DNA of 64,000 nucleotides, taken from Salibacterium aidingense DSM 18341. Lineage in GTDB: Bacteria > Bacillota > Bacilli > Bacillales > Marinococcaceae. The first letter of the stretch is position 1, and each line of letters starts with the position of its first letter. Below are positions 8,065 through 16,592 of this stretch, piece by piece. Under the pieces are notes generated by a model. It made no database searches. It was given only the letters and a program-made list of their open reading frames with translations, and was not told where the DNA came from. The DNA lies in contig NZ_AUCI01000001.1 of the NCBI RefSeq assembly GCF_000429685.1, positions 124,001 to 188,000 on the forward strand, in the 5' to 3' direction. Both the position numbers and the translations under genes were made by a program.

Positions 8065-9252
8065 TTACCCCTCCTTTCCTTTTTCATAGGCGATTTCTCC
8101 CCGGCACCACGTGCGGAGTACTTCCTTCTCCCTGTCTAGCAGGACAAAGTCCGCATCTTTGCCCGGTTCGATACTTCCTTTACGGCTCAGACCAAGCTTT
8201 GCTGCAGCATTCCAGGCGGTCATGGCCGCGGCTTCTTCCACTGTGCATCCAGTATAATCCAGGATGTTTCTCATCGCTTCATTCATTTTTAACATGCTCC
8301 CGGCAATCGTTCCGTCTTCAAGGTATGGCTTGTTCCCTTCCACCGTAACCGTCTGCCCTCCCAAATCATACGTGCCGTTGTGAAGACATTTGGCACGGAT
8401 CGAATCCGTGATTAAAAGGAGACCAGCCGCTCCTTTCATGTGAAACGCCAGCTTCACCATAGCTGGATGAACATGAACGCCATCGGCAATGATTTCATTG
8501 GTAACGTTTTGATTCAGCAGGGCGGCGGAAGCGACACCCGGTTCGCGGTGATGGAGACCGCTCATGCCGTTAAACAGATGGGTCACGTGGGAGACGCCGC
8601 TGTTTGCTGCCTTCTCCACCTCTTCCAGCGAGGCGTTCGAGTGTGCCGCGGCGGTGATGACTCCATTCTTTGTAAGGTATCGGATAAGAGCATGATCTGG
8701 ATCCTGCTCCGGGGCCAGGGAGACCCATTTAATGAGGCCTTCTGCTTCCTTCTGCCACTTTTGGAACAATTCTACGTCGGCCTGCATTAAATGCTCCTTC
8801 GGCTGTGCCCCGGCTTTATCTTTTGAGAAAAATGGGCCTTCCAGATGAACGCCGATCATTTCCGCACACCCGGCAGACCGATCTTCTGCCGCAAATGACG
8901 CGGCATTTTTTAAAGCCTTTGTGATCAGGTCCGGATGCTGGGTAATCGTCGTGGCAAGAAAAGAGGTTGTTCCCTCCGAAGGAAGGGTTTCAGCCATTGT
9001 TTTCAGCGCTTCCTGCGTTGCATCCATCGTATCTACATTGTTTGTACCGTGAATATGCACATCAATCATGCCTGGCACAAGGACAGCACCCGATTCGACT
9101 TCTTTTTCCTCTACTATCTCCGGCAGGTCTTGTGTGATATACTGATCTTCTCCAATGGCTGCAATTTTGCCGCCCTTCACCAGTACATAAGCATTATCCA
9201 TAGTGTGATCTGGATTGACCACTGTAACATTACGAAGGACAAACTCTTCCAT
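8065..9252 (-). CDS. nagA: N-acetylglucosamine-6-phosphate deacetylase
   Basis: 395 residues from ATG 9252, which has GGGGAGG 8 nt upstream; an upstream in-frame ATG would add 13 residues but lacks a site. It removes acetate from GlcNAc-6-phosphate. Amidohydrolase-fold motifs: GMIDVHIHG (metal His pair), GVHLEGPFF (metal Glu), AAAHSNASLEEV and HLFNGMSGLHHREPG, and ITDSIRA with the catalytic Asp. First gene of nagA-nagB-nagR, with the operator 53 nt upstream of the start. Together with the PTS transporter this completes GlcNAc catabolism to fructose-6-phosphate. Confidence 0.95.
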   Translation of the reverse strand: MEEFVLRNVTVVNPDHTMDNAYVLVKGGKIAAIGEDQYITQDLPEIVEEKEVESGAVLVPGMIDVHIHGTNNVDTMDATQEALKTMAETLPSEGTTSFLATTITQHPDLITKALKNAASFAAEDRSAGCAEMIGVHLEGPFFSKDKAGAQPKEHLMQADVELFQKWQKEAEGLIKWVSLAPEQDPDHALIRYLTKNGVITAAAHSNASLEEVEKAANSGVSHVTHLFNGMSGLHHREPGVASAALLNQNVTNEIIADGVHVHPAMVKLAFHMKGAAGLLLITDSIRAKCLHNGTYDLGGQTVTVEGNKPYLEDGTIAGSMLKMNEAMRNILDYTGCTVEEAAAMTAWNAAAKLGLSRKGSIEPGKDADFVLLDREKEVLRTWCRGEIAYEKGKEG

Positions 9253-9304
9253 CCCTGCTTCCTCCCCTGCGTTTCTCATTTCCTCTATCATATCAAAATA
9301 AAAA

Positions 9305-9323
9305 TATAGTTGTCTATACCATT
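9305..9323 (-). promoter_or_regulatory. NagR/YvoA-type operator ahead of nagA
   Basis: Reverse complement of the operator at 3460: on the minus strand AATGGTATAGACAACT, with the 17-mer TGGTATAGACAACTATA identical. It sits 53-71 nt upstream of the nagA start, where a repressor would cover the promoter. Confidence 0.8.
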
Positions 9324-9414
9324 AATCTTCTATATCCCATCCTTTCAAAACAGTATCGTAATTACGAAATAAACGGATATAGACGAATGATAAAGAGACT
9401 ATCCCCGCTGGATA

Positions 9415-9436
9415 GCGGTAAAAAAGCGTTTACCGC
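9415..9436. other. Hairpin in the leader of the BCCT gene
   Basis: Perfect 8-bp inverted repeat GCGGTAAA / TTTACCGC with a 6-nt loop, about 90 nt before the BCCT carrier start. Without a T run it is not a good terminator. It may be an operator or an mRNA structure. Confidence 0.4.
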
Positions 9437-9527
9437 ATAATATACGAATTGCCAGGGCATACTTTCATGGTACAGTATAAAAAGGACAACGTTTCGACAT
9501 TTTTCACTATTTTGGGAGGATATTGGC

Positions 9528-11087
9528 ATGAACCGGAATATTATGGACTGGCCTACGTTTTTTGGTGCCCTGCTTTTATTGATTGTCGTCGCAGCACCAT
9601 TAGTCATGGTTCCTGATTTCGGCGCAGCAGTCGTCGAAGCCGCAAATACGTTCGTTTCTAAAAATTTTGGGGCATTATACTTAGTCATTGGTATGATTTT
9701 GTTTATTTTTCTGTTATATATCGCCTTCAGCCAGTACGGCCGTATTGTACTTGGCAGCCGTGGTGTCGTCCCGGAATTCAATACATTAACATGGGCAGCG
9801 ATGCTGTTCGCTGCCGGGATTGGTTCGAGTGTGCTGTATTGGGGAACGATTGAGTGGGCGTATTACTACACGGGGCCTCCGTTCGGCCTGGAACCAGAAT
9901 CCGATGCAGCGGTGGAATGGGCAACGACGTACGGAATCTTTCACTGGGGCCCGATTGCCTGGGCGATTTACTGTCTTCCTGCTCTTCCAATCGCTTATTT
10001 CTTTTATGTCCGTAAACGCCCGGTCTTGAAAATCAGCGAAGCCTGCCGTCCGGTGCTGAAGAAATATTCTGATGGGATCGTGGGCACGATCGTTGATATT
10101 TTGTTTATGTTCGGACTCTTGGGGGGAGCCGGCACCACGATGGCCCTGGCCACTCCTCTTATTGCCGAAGGTGTGAATTATTTCACCGGAATTGACCCGA
10201 ATATGGCAGTAAACACGGTCGTATTGATACTATGCACGATGATTTTTGCGGTCAGTTCCTATACCGGACTCCGTAAAGGAATCCGCTGGCTCAGCGACAT
10301 TAATTTATGGCTTTCCTTTGTTCTGCTTGGCTTTATTCTGATTATCGGACCAACTGTATTTCTTACCAATACCATGGTAAACAGTATTGGTACCCTGGCG
10401 GATAACTTTTTCAAAATGAGTATGTGGACGGAGCCATTTGCCGGTATTGGAGGATTTGAAGAAACAGCCTTCCCGGAAAGCTGGACGGTATTTTACTGGG
10501 CCTGGTGGCTTGTTTATGCTCCGTTTGTCGGGTTATTCGTAGCCCGGATCTCACGCGGCCGTACCATTCGGGAAATGATTGTCGGTACACTCGTATATGG
10601 AACCATCGGCTGTACCCTGTACTTTGGCATTTTGGGTAATTACGGCCTGTATCTGGAATTAAGCGGTCAATACTCTGTCGTGGATGTTTTGAATAGTGAA
10701 GGGGCTCCAGCCGCCATCATCGGCACCATTGCCCAGCTTCCGGGCAGTGCTTTGTTCGTCGGTATTTTCGTAATCCTTGCCATCATCTTTCTATCCACCA
10801 CTTTTGATTCCGGCTCCTACATTCTGGCATCCGTGACCCAGAAGGAGATTGATGATGAACCGGAACGCTGGAATCGGCTGTTCTGGGCTTTTGTCCTCGC
10901 CGCTCCATCCCTTGTTCTCATGTATCTCGGAGGACTGGAAACCCTGCAGACCGCAAGTATCGTAGGCGGTTTCCCGCTCATTTTTATCATGATCATGCTC
11001 GTCATCTCTTTTACCCGCGCGATCAAAGAAGACATGCCAAAGACATTTGGAAGCAAGTATTTTATTTATCGAGAGGATAAGGAGTAG
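9528..11087 (+). CDS. BCCT-family betaine/carnitine/choline carrier
   Basis: 519 residues with 12 predicted membrane helices. The BCCT signature is clear: TVFYWAWWLVYAPFVGLFVA followed by RISRGRTIREM. The first part (YWGTIEWAYYY, PPFGLEPESDAAVEWATTYG, HWGPIAWAIY) resembles the CaiT-like branch more than OpuD-type betaine carriers. However, the position after YA holds PFVG as in the Na+-coupled BetP rather than the Met-containing CaiT version. Substrate is therefore left open; import of a quaternary ammonium compound for osmoprotection or catabolism is expected. The start has GGGAGG 8 nt upstream. No partner enzyme is adjacent. Confidence 0.9.
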   Translation: MNRNIMDWPTFFGALLLLIVVAAPLVMVPDFGAAVVEAANTFVSKNFGALYLVIGMILFIFLLYIAFSQYGRIVLGSRGVVPEFNTLTWAAMLFAAGIGSSVLYWGTIEWAYYYTGPPFGLEPESDAAVEWATTYGIFHWGPIAWAIYCLPALPIAYFFYVRKRPVLKISEACRPVLKKYSDGIVGTIVDILFMFGLLGGAGTTMALATPLIAEGVNYFTGIDPNMAVNTVVLILCTMIFAVSSYTGLRKGIRWLSDINLWLSFVLLGFILIIGPTVFLTNTMVNSIGTLADNFFKMSMWTEPFAGIGGFEETAFPESWTVFYWAWWLVYAPFVGLFVARISRGRTIREMIVGTLVYGTIGCTLYFGILGNYGLYLELSGQYSVVDVLNSEGAPAAIIGTIAQLPGSALFVGIFVILAIIFLSTTFDSGSYILASVTQKEIDDEPERWNRLFWAFVLAAPSLVLMYLGGLETLQTASIVGGFPLIFIMIMLVISFTRAIKEDMPKTFGSKYFIYREDKE

Positions 11088-11114
11088 GAGCTGTCTAAAA
11101 GGTACAGAAAGAGA

Positions 11115-11180
11115 AGTCTATCAAGGGCAGGAAGCCGGCGACTTCTGCGGGAATGAGGCGCTTCCCGCGGCAAAGAAGAT
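11115..11180. repeat. Possible remnant of a dispersed GC-rich repeat
   Basis: GACTTCTGCGGGAATGAGGC and GCTTCCCGCGGCAAAG form a local GC-rich block with CGGG/CCCG complementarity. It resembles the CCGCGGGA-containing intergenic repeats common in Bacillaceae genomes. No second copy occurs in this window, so the call rests on memory of the style of such repeats only. Confidence 0.25.
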
Positions 11181-11206
11181 ACGGCGATCCGAAGGGATAT
11201 AAGGTA

Positions 11207-11416
11207 ATGTGTCCGGCCTGCAAACTTACTGAATCGTTGGAGAACGCGGTTCTAAATAGTATTACAGAGTTCCAGCTGCTTTTTCCAAAAAAGAAAATTA
11301 CCACGAACATGATATATGAGTGGACACAAATGAAGGGGGACAAACAACGGGTTCATCGTATTCTCGCCAAACACTATAAACAAAAAAAGCAGAGAAAACA
11401 TACTTATTATGTATGA
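11207..11416 (+). CDS. Small basic CPxC protein of unknown function
   Basis: 69 residues from ATG 11207, with GAAGGGA about 9 nt upstream. It begins MCPACKLTESLENAVLNS, continues ITEFQLLFPKKKITTNMIYE and ends very basic (HYKQKKQRKHTYYV). One CPAC motif and a helical basic C-terminus suggest a nucleic-acid-associated protein, but no family was recognised. It lies downstream of the BCCT gene on the same strand after a 119-nt gap containing a possible repeat remnant, so a separate promoter is possible. The frame stays open another 18 codons upstream without a site. Confidence 0.45.
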   Translation: MCPACKLTESLENAVLNSITEFQLLFPKKKITTNMIYEWTQMKGDKQRVHRILAKHYKQKKQRKHTYYV

Positions 11417-11453
11417 CTGAGCAAGTTTGGCTGACATTTTTGCTGTGATATTG

Positions 11454-11568
11454 AAAATGTAACGCTTAGGTTGGTTTTAAGCGTTAGTATTTCACTAATA
11501 TCCTTAAAAAGTAACGTTCACTTCGCCTGTCAGCCTCGCATTTTCGAACTAACAAGAAAAATGTAACG
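11454..11568. repeat. Three AAAA(A/T)GTAACG copies spaced about 52 bp
   Basis: AAAATGTAACG at 11454, AAAAGTAACG at 11507 and AAAATGTAACG at 11558. The spacing is 51-53 bp, roughly five helical turns. The stretch also contains an inverted repeat TAACGCTTA / TAAGCGTTA at 11460-11486. It lies just beyond the 3' end of the IclR gene. Confidence 0.35.
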
Positions 11569-11604
11569 CTAACCTCTTCCCTCGCAGGCATCGAAGGCTC
11601 TCGA

Positions 11605-12363
11605 TTAATACCCATACCCAAGTTTCTTCGATAATTCCATTCCGGTTTCTTTAAGCAATTCGATATAACGGGCCATCTCTTCCTCGCTGGTTCGCATAAT
11701 GAGGGTGGAGATGCTGGCGGCGGCGGTAACACGGCCGGTATGATCACGGATGGGAATGGCCGCGCAGCGTACGCCGGGTTCATTTTCTTCAAGATCTTCA
11801 GCATACCCCTGTTCCCGGACTTTTTCGATTTCTTTCCAGAAGGCGTCTTTCCCGGTGATGGTATGAGCAGTGTGCTGGATAAAGTCATAGTCCTTCAAAA
11901 CAGAAGCAATCTCTTCATCGGGCTGAAAGGCGATCAGCGCTTTGCCGACACCGCTGCAGTGCAGCGGGATACGCCGTCCGATGCGGGAATATAATATCGT
12001 GGCGGAAGTGCTTTCGACTTTATCAATATAGACACCTTCCTGACCGTCCTGAATCACCAGGTGGACCGTTTGATCCGTGTTTTTGGATAAGTCATATAAA
12101 AAATCCTGAGCAACGGCCCGGATATCACGGCTTCGAATGACGTAGTTGCCGCGTTCAAACAGCTTCATGCCTAAGCTGTACTTCCCCGACTCTTCTCCCT
12201 GCTCGATGTACTGATATTTTTCCAGCGTTTTCAGCAGCGAATGAACGGTGCTTTTATGAAGATGCATGCGTTCGCTGATGTCGGTAATTTTTAATTCTGT
12301 TTCGTGTTCATCAAATAAGTCCAGAATTTGCAGGGCTCGTTCAACGGATTGAATAATAGGCAT
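11605..12363 (-). CDS. IclR-family transcriptional regulator
   Basis: 252 residues. The N-terminal winged helix reads SVERALQILDLFDEHETELK and MHLHKSTVHSLLKTLEKYQY. The C-terminal IclR effector domain has HCSGVGKALIAF and GVRCAAIPIRDHTGRV. ATG 12363 follows GAAAGGAAG; an adjacent GTG at 12366 is possible. It is the second gene of a pair with the membrane protein upstream (19-nt gap). The kdgK-kdgA pair close by on the same strand suggests it may be a KdgR-type regulator of keto-deoxy-gluconate use; this is inferred from location only. Confidence 0.85.
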   Translation of the reverse strand: MPIIQSVERALQILDLFDEHETELKITDISERMHLHKSTVHSLLKTLEKYQYIEQGEESGKYSLGMKLFERGNYVIRSRDIRAVAQDFLYDLSKNTDQTVHLVIQDGQEGVYIDKVESTSATILYSRIGRRIPLHCSGVGKALIAFQPDEEIASVLKDYDFIQHTAHTITGKDAFWKEIEKVREQGYAEDLEENEPGVRCAAIPIRDHTGRVTAAASISTLIMRTSEEEMARYIELLKETGMELSKKLGYGY

Positions 12364-12382
12364 CACACTGTCTTCCTTTCTG

Positions 12383-13726
12383 TCACATATATTGTAAAAC
12401 GAGAGCTATGATCGTCCCCCCGCTGCTGAACATAAAGGCAAAAGGGAGGTTCCAAAGCGAAACACGGTATGGATTTTGATGAAGCAGCATGCCGGTCAGC
12501 GACACCGAGATATTAAACGGTCCTGCCATGACGGTGGACAACCCGGAGGTAATTAAAACAATTGCAGCACCAGCTGGCGAAATAGGGCCGAGCAGCGGCT
12601 GCAGCATTTCCCCTGCCAAGGTGATCGTGACAATCGGATGAAATCCGATCATGGCTAATCCAAGAAACATAACCTGCAGCGCCAGAAACAATAATATTGG
12701 AACACCTTCCAAATACATAAAGGGATATTGCAGGTATTCCATCCATGCAGACTCTTCCAGCACACGGATGAAAAATCCTACGGACAAAAACAGCACGATA
12801 TAATTTTGCAGAGATCCCGTCCGCGCTTTCCAGTTCCGAATGCCATATATCAAAAACGAGCGGATCCTCCCGATGACAAGGGCCCATCCAAACGAAAAAG
12901 GAATAATGACAAGAGCTACCGTTTCCAAAAAAGAGATGGGAAGCAGGTCATGCAGACCGATAATCGCTGAAATAAATAAAAGCAGGAAAAAGGAAAGCCC
13001 TGCAATTTTTTTATAGACAGGCCCCATGTTTACGTCTTCTGCATGAATCGTCGTTTCTGTGTGCCGATACTTGTGTCCGGTGATCATCGTAATCAACAGA
13101 AACGAAAGGGCAAAAAAGAGAAGCAGAGGCAGCAGCTCCAAATATCCCGCCCCCGTAATATCCACCGATATGGCCACCAGCAGTTCCATCGGGCTCCATA
13201 CGAGACAGAGTGCATATCCCCGCAGCATCGCGGAGCTGATAAAACGAGCGGAGAGCCGGGCCGCCTGACCTTGTAAATTGCGCCGCAGTACACTGACCAC
13301 CAGCGGCAGCGTACTAATATTTAAAAAGGTTCCGATAAGAAAACTAACCCCGGCTGCCCGGCGGTACAACTGCCCGAGATGGGTGATGTTTGTCTTCAAC
13401 AGTTTGTTAACCTTTTGATCATATCGTCCCACCACAATAACACTATTTATAAAAGGAAGGACATAAAATACCATAATCAGCATGACCATCGAAGTCATAT
13501 ATAATGGATAATCTGAAACCGGCAGTTTTTCCGTCCACGCCACCCCGGCTGCGATGCATAAAAAAACAGCTGCCGTTCCCTGGTACAGCCGATTTGCTTT
13601 CGGAAAGGAGACCGCCACAGCAGCGATTGCGATCCCTCCCGTAAGATAATGCAGCCATTCGGCTTCTACAAACAAAGAAAGACCGTATGAAGCCACCAGA
13701 GCAGTATACAAAATAAAGTAGATCAT
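12383..13726 (-). CDS. Polytopic membrane protein, putative transporter
   Basis: 447 residues with about 11-12 hydrophobic segments from residue 4 to the C-terminus. It has two similar halves: FLNISTLPLVVSVLRR in the first and PAGAAIVLITSGLSTVMAGP in the second. That pattern of discontinuous Gly/Ser/Pro-rich segments is seen in ion-transporter-superfamily carriers. I do not recognise the family and no substrate can be named. It shares a unit with the IclR regulator immediately downstream, which hints at a carboxylate or sugar-acid substrate. The start ATG at 13726 has AAAGGAAAG upstream. Confidence 0.65.
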   Translation of the reverse strand: MIYFILYTALVASYGLSLFVEAEWLHYLTGGIAIAAVAVSFPKANRLYQGTAAVFLCIAAGVAWTEKLPVSDYPLYMTSMVMLIMVFYVLPFINSVIVVGRYDQKVNKLLKTNITHLGQLYRRAAGVSFLIGTFLNISTLPLVVSVLRRNLQGQAARLSARFISSAMLRGYALCLVWSPMELLVAISVDITGAGYLELLPLLLFFALSFLLITMITGHKYRHTETTIHAEDVNMGPVYKKIAGLSFFLLLFISAIIGLHDLLPISFLETVALVIIPFSFGWALVIGRIRSFLIYGIRNWKARTGSLQNYIVLFLSVGFFIRVLEESAWMEYLQYPFMYLEGVPILLFLALQVMFLGLAMIGFHPIVTITLAGEMLQPLLGPISPAGAAIVLITSGLSTVMAGPFNISVSLTGMLLHQNPYRVSLWNLPFAFMFSSGGTIIALVLQYM

Positions 13727-13812
13727 ACCTAACTTTCCTTTATTTTCTATGTTTTGGCAATAATAGCAGGGGGAAAATAAGAATACACTTCCTATGAAAG
13801 GAGGGAAAACGT

Positions 13813-13929
13813 ATGCTTTTTATAAAAGCAAGAGAATTATTCGGTAAAGATGCCGGTTATGTGCCACCGTCAAAAACAAAGCGCCGCCTTTTAAAGAAAC
13901 AGCAGGCGCCTCGGCCTCAGAAACAATAA
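13813..13929 (+). CDS. 38-residue basic protein
   Basis: Reads MLFIKARELFGKDAGYVPPS then a basic tail KTKRRLLKKQQ and APRPQKQ. The ATG has an excellent site, AAAGGAGGGAAAACGT, and a promoter-like TTGGCA (13754) and TAAGAAT (13778) spaced 18 nt lies upstream. It runs divergently from the membrane protein gene and towards kdgA. Nothing in it is recognised; 11 of 38 residues are Lys or Arg, so RNA or membrane association is possible. Too short for standard gene callers, but the ribosome-binding site is among the best in the window. Confidence 0.6.
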   Translation: MLFIKARELFGKDAGYVPPSKTKRRLLKKQQAPRPQKQ

Positions 13930-14027
13930 AAGTTTAGCAGGGCGCATACTATAAAAAATAACGACGCCCTACGGTAACGCAACAATCAAAAGAACGTATG
14001 CCCCCTGCTTTATCATACCAGCATAAG

Positions 14028-14666
14028 TTATTGAACCGCCTCTTTAAATGCCTCCGTAAACGCACGCGCCTTTTTCGTAAGAGCTGCTTTTTCTTCACTA
14101 TTCCAAGGTTTCTTCGTATTGACGAGTGCACTCCCCACACCTACTGCAACGGCACCCTGATCCATATAATCTTTAACATTATCCGTTGTAATACCGCCTG
14201 TCGGCATAAGCGGGATATGCGGAAGCGGTCCTTTAATATCTTTTAAATAGGTAGGACCAAACTGGTTCGCAGGGAATACTTTAATAACATCTGCGCCGCT
14301 TTCATAAGCCGTTAAAATTTCCGTTGGGGTCATAGCCCCGGGAATGCTTATCACCCCGTAGCGTTTGGGCATTTTGATCGTTTCCGGATGTACCGTCGGA
14401 GAAAATATAAACTGAGCTCCTGCCATAATCGCGGATCTGGCTGTTTCCGGGTCAAGCACTGTACCGGCTCCGGTAATCAATTCATTCCCGTAAGATTTAC
14501 GTAGTTTTTCGATCGCGGCAAGAACGTTCGGTGTTTCCATCGTTATCTCCAGCGTCCGTACGCCTCCCTCCAGAAGCGCTTCCGCCATGTCTTCAATATT
14601 ATCCGGATCTGCTCCTCTTATGATCGCTACAATTCCATTTTCTTTAATATCCTGAATCGATGTCAT
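14028..14666 (-). CDS. kdgA: 2-dehydro-3-deoxyphosphogluconate aldolase
   Basis: 212 residues, normal length. Cleaves KDPG into pyruvate and glyceraldehyde-3-phosphate by a class I Schiff-base mechanism. Visible: Glu40 in RTLEITMETP, the TGAGTVLD phosphate-loop region, and the Schiff-base Lys129 in ADVIKVFPANQFG. The gene follows kdgK with a 13-nt gap. An AGGGCG / CGCCCT inverted repeat with a long loop (13939-13964) lies downstream and is only a weak terminator. Confidence 0.93.
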   Translation of the reverse strand: MTSIQDIKENGIVAIIRGADPDNIEDMAEALLEGGVRTLEITMETPNVLAAIEKLRKSYGNELITGAGTVLDPETARSAIMAGAQFIFSPTVHPETIKMPKRYGVISIPGAMTPTEILTAYESGADVIKVFPANQFGPTYLKDIKGPLPHIPLMPTGGITTDNVKDYMDQGAVAVGVGSALVNTKKPWNSEEKAALTKKARAFTEAFKEAVQ

Positions 14667-14679
14667 AATTATTACTCTC

Positions 14680-15636
14680 CTAACGCTGCACGTCTTCTGT
14701 GCTTATATTTTCATTCACCAACGACTCCACATCGGCTCTCTCAGGAAGGCCTTCCACATCTCCTTCGGCCTGTGTCACCAGTGCCCCGACGGCATTTCCC
14801 CGCCGAATTGCTTCTGTTGGAGAGAGGTTATCGAGCAGCCCGGATAAGTAACCCGCAGCAAATCCGTCCCCGGCCCCAACTGGATCGACGACGGTGTCCA
14901 CTGAAAATGCCGGCACAAACTTGGACCCTTCATTATGGAAATAGTAGGTGCCGTGGTCTCCAGCCTTTAGGACCACTTCCTCTGCCCCCTGCTGCAGAAA
15001 TAAACGGCCAAGCTCAGCGGGGTCTTCCGTTCCGAACAAAAAGGCGCCTTCCGCCAGTCCGGGAAGAATGATATCGGCTTTCGCGGCCAGAGCCAGCAGT
15101 GTTTCCCGTGCTTCTTCTTCACTCCAGAGCGAGCGGCGGAGATTCGGGTCAAACACAACCTTCACTCCATTTCGCTTCGCTATTTTAATAGCTTCGAAGA
15201 GCATCTCCCGGCAGGTATCACTTAATGCCGGGGTGATGCCGCTGATATGTAAATATTTTGCCTGTTTAATATAATTTTCATCTATATCTTCTGTACTCAT
15301 GCGGCTCGCTGCCGATCCTTTCCGGTAGTACTGCACCCGGATATCCCCGGCCTTTCGGAACTCTTTAAAATACAATCCGGTTGGCGCCTCCGCATCAAGG
15401 GTCACTCGATCAGTGTTCACTCCTTCCCCCCGGATAAAATGAAGCATTGCTTTGCCCAATTCATCCTCGCCGACGCGGCTGATCCAGCCTGCCTGATGAC
15501 CCAGCCGTGCCAGGCCGATCGCCATGTTTGATTCCGCTCCTCCAAATTTCCGGGAATAGGAATGAGCATACCGCATTAATCCTTTTTGATCCGGGGTAAA
15601 CAAAGCCATCGTTTCCCCAGCGGTTACTACGTCCAT
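14680..15636 (-). CDS. kdgK: 2-dehydro-3-deoxygluconokinase
   Basis: 318 residues of the PfkB/ribokinase family: MDVVTAGETMALFTPDQKG at the N-terminus, KFGGAESNMAIGLARLGHQA for sugar binding, and the C-terminal signature VDTVVDPVGAGDGFAAGYLS with the catalytic Asp. It phosphorylates KDG to KDPG, the substrate of the aldolase encoded next. No uronate or gluconate entry genes are directly adjacent, but a lactonase and a 2-ketoacid reductase occur at 52-54 kb. RBS GAGGTGG precedes the ATG. Confidence 0.92.
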   Translation of the reverse strand: MDVVTAGETMALFTPDQKGLMRYAHSYSRKFGGAESNMAIGLARLGHQAGWISRVGEDELGKAMLHFIRGEGVNTDRVTLDAEAPTGLYFKEFRKAGDIRVQYYRKGSAASRMSTEDIDENYIKQAKYLHISGITPALSDTCREMLFEAIKIAKRNGVKVVFDPNLRRSLWSEEEARETLLALAAKADIILPGLAEGAFLFGTEDPAELGRLFLQQGAEEVVLKAGDHGTYYFHNEGSKFVPAFSVDTVVDPVGAGDGFAAGYLSGLLDNLSPTEAIRRGNAVGALVTQAEGDVEGLPERADVESLVNENISTEDVQR

Positions 15637-15825
15637 GTCTCCACCTCATTTGTTCCGTATTATAAAACATAGTTCTGCAATTATAATTCTATCGTACCGA
15701 AAGATGCTTCTTTCGTCAATTTTGACCTAACTCTGCATTGGAGTTGATAAGGAGGAACAAATGTTCTATAATGAAAAAAACTGTACCCCAGTCTGCCTTA
15801 ATAATTTATAACGATGGAGGTCAGC

Positions 15826-16539
15826 ATGTTTTTAAAACGGATTGAATTAAAACGGGAACATATTCCAGCTTTAGATAGGTATCCTTTTTCTATTCCCTCT
15901 ATTAAGGATCTTCACCGGCTGGATCTAAAAAGCAATGTCACCTTTTTTGTCGGAGAAAATGGTTCAGGTAAATCCACGCTGCTTGAAGCGGTTGCTGACA
16001 AATGCGGATTTAATACGGCAGGGGGAGGACGGAACAACTATTATGATGTCCATGCTTCTGAATCCGCTCTTGGGGATTATATCCGGCTTTCCTGGCTTCC
16101 GAAAGTAACGAATGGATTTTTTCTGCGGGCCGAATCTTTTTACAACTTTGCGTCCCACATTGATACGGTTGGCGCCCATGAAGCCTACGGCGGCCGCTCT
16201 TTACACGAACAGTCGCACGGAGAATCATTTTTATCCCTTTTTTTAAACCGCTTCCATCGAAAAGCGATCTATTTATTGGATGAACCGGAGGCCGCTTTAT
16301 CCCCCGGGCGCCAGTTGTCCTTTTTAAAAATCCTCCATGATTTAGAGACTGCCGGGGACAGTCAATTTATTATCGCTACCCATTCGCCAATCCTATTAGG
16401 GTATCCGCATGGGTCGATCCTCAGCTTTGATGATGGTCCCATCCGGGAAATAGAGTATGAGGAAACAGATCACTATCAAATAACGAGCTATTTTTTACAG
16501 CATAGGGAAAAGTTTTTGAAACAGATATTAGAAGACTGA
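15826..16539 (+). CDS. AAA/ABC-type ATPase (RecF/OLD-like)
   Basis: 237 residues. Walker A FFVGENGSGKSTLLEAVA, an ABC-like signature SHGESF, Walker B AIYLLDEPEAALSP and a switch His in IIATHSPILL are all present. It lacks a coiled-coil insertion and any membrane partner, so it is a soluble SMC-like ATPase of the AAA_23/AAA_21 type rather than a transporter subunit. The role is unknown; related proteins occur in DNA repair and in defence modules, but no effector gene lies next to it here. I start at ATG 15826 with GGAGGT just upstream; an in-frame ATG at 15814 overlaps that site. Confidence 0.8.
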   Translation: MFLKRIELKREHIPALDRYPFSIPSIKDLHRLDLKSNVTFFVGENGSGKSTLLEAVADKCGFNTAGGGRNNYYDVHASESALGDYIRLSWLPKVTNGFFLRAESFYNFASHIDTVGAHEAYGGRSLHEQSHGESFLSLFLNRFHRKAIYLLDEPEAALSPGRQLSFLKILHDLETAGDSQFIIATHSPILLGYPHGSILSFDDGPIREIEYEETDHYQITSYFLQHREKFLKQILED

Positions 16540-16557
16540 CGGGCGATATTCCTCCTA

Positions 16558-16592
16558 TAAAAAAAGAGCCTCTTTTTTTAAAGAGTGCTCTC
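16558..16592 (-). terminator. Terminator of aroD-aroK
   Basis: On the minus strand AGAGC / GCTCT encloses an inner CTCTTT / AAAGAG stem and is followed by TTTTTTT. It overlaps the aroK stop region. The + strand gene ending at 16539 may use it too. Confidence 0.65.

Noticed and set aside
15826-16539. Defence-system ATPase (retron or OLD/Gabija-like)
   Set aside because: The ATPase has no adjacent nuclease, helicase, toxin or reverse transcriptase and is flanked by metabolic genes, so a defence call has no support.
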